From JAFGJU01 sp964570935 (GTDB taxonomy: Bacteria; Eisenbacteria; RBG-16-71-46; JAFGJU01): 21,742 bases of DNA. Location of the stretch: assembly GCA_964570935.1 (NCBI GenBank), contig CAZMZP010000036.1:1-21742 (forward strand). Reading direction: 5' to 3'. Under the pieces are notes generated by a model. The model had not been told where the DNA came from. It saw only the letters and a program-made list of their open reading frames with translations, and did not search any database. The position numbers were made by a program, and so were the translations under genes. Each line of letters begins with the position of its first letter. The first letter of the stretch is position 1. Below, one piece after another: positions 21,370 through 21,742 of this stretch.

Positions 21370-21615
21370 CACTAGAGAGAAAAGCTGGCAGCGTTGCCGT
21401 ACGCAACCGTCTGGTTATTCGGCGCGCAACTATCTAGCGGAATCCCTGCTCGATCTGCAGTTACCGCTATGTCTGTTTGTGTGTACGGACGTGCGCCCGC
21501 TTTTGGTTAGGAGCGTTGGACTGGAGATTGTTCCTCGGGAAGACCCGGGGAAGCGTAACGTGCCATCGGACGACCCGGAGTTTGCCGGTAGTCAGTGTGC
21601 CAGGAGGTTTTTCTG
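21370..21615 (+). other. 246-bp tRNA-Thr to tuf spacer/leader
   Basis: No ORF, clear promoter or T-tract terminator is visible. A short stem GTTGC/GCAAC (21393-21407) and a CGGG/CCCG stem near 21535 are all I can see. tuf may be co-transcribed with tRNA-Thr. A strong AGGAGG (21602-21607) precedes tuf. Confidence 0.4.
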
Positions 21616-21742
21616 ATGAGTAAGGCTCGTTTTGAGCGTACGAAGCCGCACGTGAACGTTGGGACGATAGGGCATGTGGATCATGGGAAGACGACGTTGA
21701 CGAGTGCGATGACTATGTTTTTGAACAAGCGTGGTTTGGCGC
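21616..21742 (+). CDS. tuf: Elongation factor Tu, N-terminal part (cut by window end)
   Basis: The first 42 codons of EF-Tu, the GTPase that brings aminoacyl-tRNA to the ribosome. KPHVNVGTIGHVDHGKTTLT (about residues 10-29) contains the G1 P-loop GHVDHGKT, unmistakable for EF-Tu. ATG 21616 lies eight bases after AGGAGG. The gene follows four tRNA genes in the E. coli tufB order. Codon choice differs strongly from the rest of the window: third positions are almost all G or T (CGT, ACG, GGG, TTG, GTG), with few of the C-ending codons that dominate elsewhere. The gene continues past the right edge. Confidence 0.97.
   Translation, partial: MSKARFERTKPHVNVGTIGHVDHGKTTLTSAMTMFLNKRGLA

Noticed and set aside
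1..21742. CRISPR arrays, transposases, integrases, phage genes or a defence cassette
   Set aside because: Read on both strands; none of the proteins or spaced repeats seen support any of these.

Overview
The window is a GC-rich bacterial chromosome segment packed with housekeeping genes. No mobile element, CRISPR array, phage gene or classical defence system is visible. An MlaEFD-type lipid transporter argues for a Gram-negative (diderm) cell. The gene order yicC-gmk-rpoZ-coaBC-udg-dnaB, the GC-rich coding sequence with unusually frequent ATA and AGA/AGG codons, and Ala/Gly/Pro-rich insertions in core enzymes suggest an uncultivated lineage, perhaps near the FCB group. That placement is inference only.

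Layout: (1) 1-520, a small YbjQ-family gene with a duplicated ribosome-binding site/start. (2) 525-2489, on the minus strand, an RqcH/NFACT ribosome quality-control gene, divergent from the next block. (3) 2703-5964, a likely operon yicC-gmk-rpoZ-coaBC behind a recognisable promoter. (4) 6077-8271, a family-4 uracil-DNA glycosylase and the replicative helicase dnaB. (5) 8495-11072, mlaE-mlaF-mlaD, an ABC transporter for phospholipid trafficking. (6) 11196-17661, tightly coupled radA-ispD-ispF-gltX-ddl and then an M42 aminopeptidase with its own candidate promoter. (7) 17732-19992, cysE and cysS. (8) 20088-21742, tRNA-Thr(UGU), tRNA-Tyr(GUA), a small hypothetical gene with a long hairpin, tRNA-Gly(UCC), a strong terminator, tRNA-Thr(GGU), and the start of tuf (EF-Tu), cut by the window edge.

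Two classical bacterial neighbourhoods are fused here. radA-ispD-ispF-gltX-cysE-cysS resembles the Bacillus subtilis order, with ddl and an M42 peptidase inserted and disA absent. tRNA Thr-Tyr-Gly-Thr-tuf is the same order as E. coli thrU-tyrU-glyT-thrT-tufB. The sequence beyond the right edge is therefore predicted to carry secE-nusG-rplK and the rpoBC cluster.

I found no convincing new multi-gene system. The items most worth a second look are the expanded tRNA-Tyr/tRNA-Gly gap (an orphan ORF resembling the C-terminal half of an ArsR-type regulator, plus a 58-nt compound hairpin), the duplicated start signal of ybjQ, a palindrome centred on a candidate -10 element, the one tRNA of four lacking an encoded CCA, and the sharp codon-usage shift in tuf.
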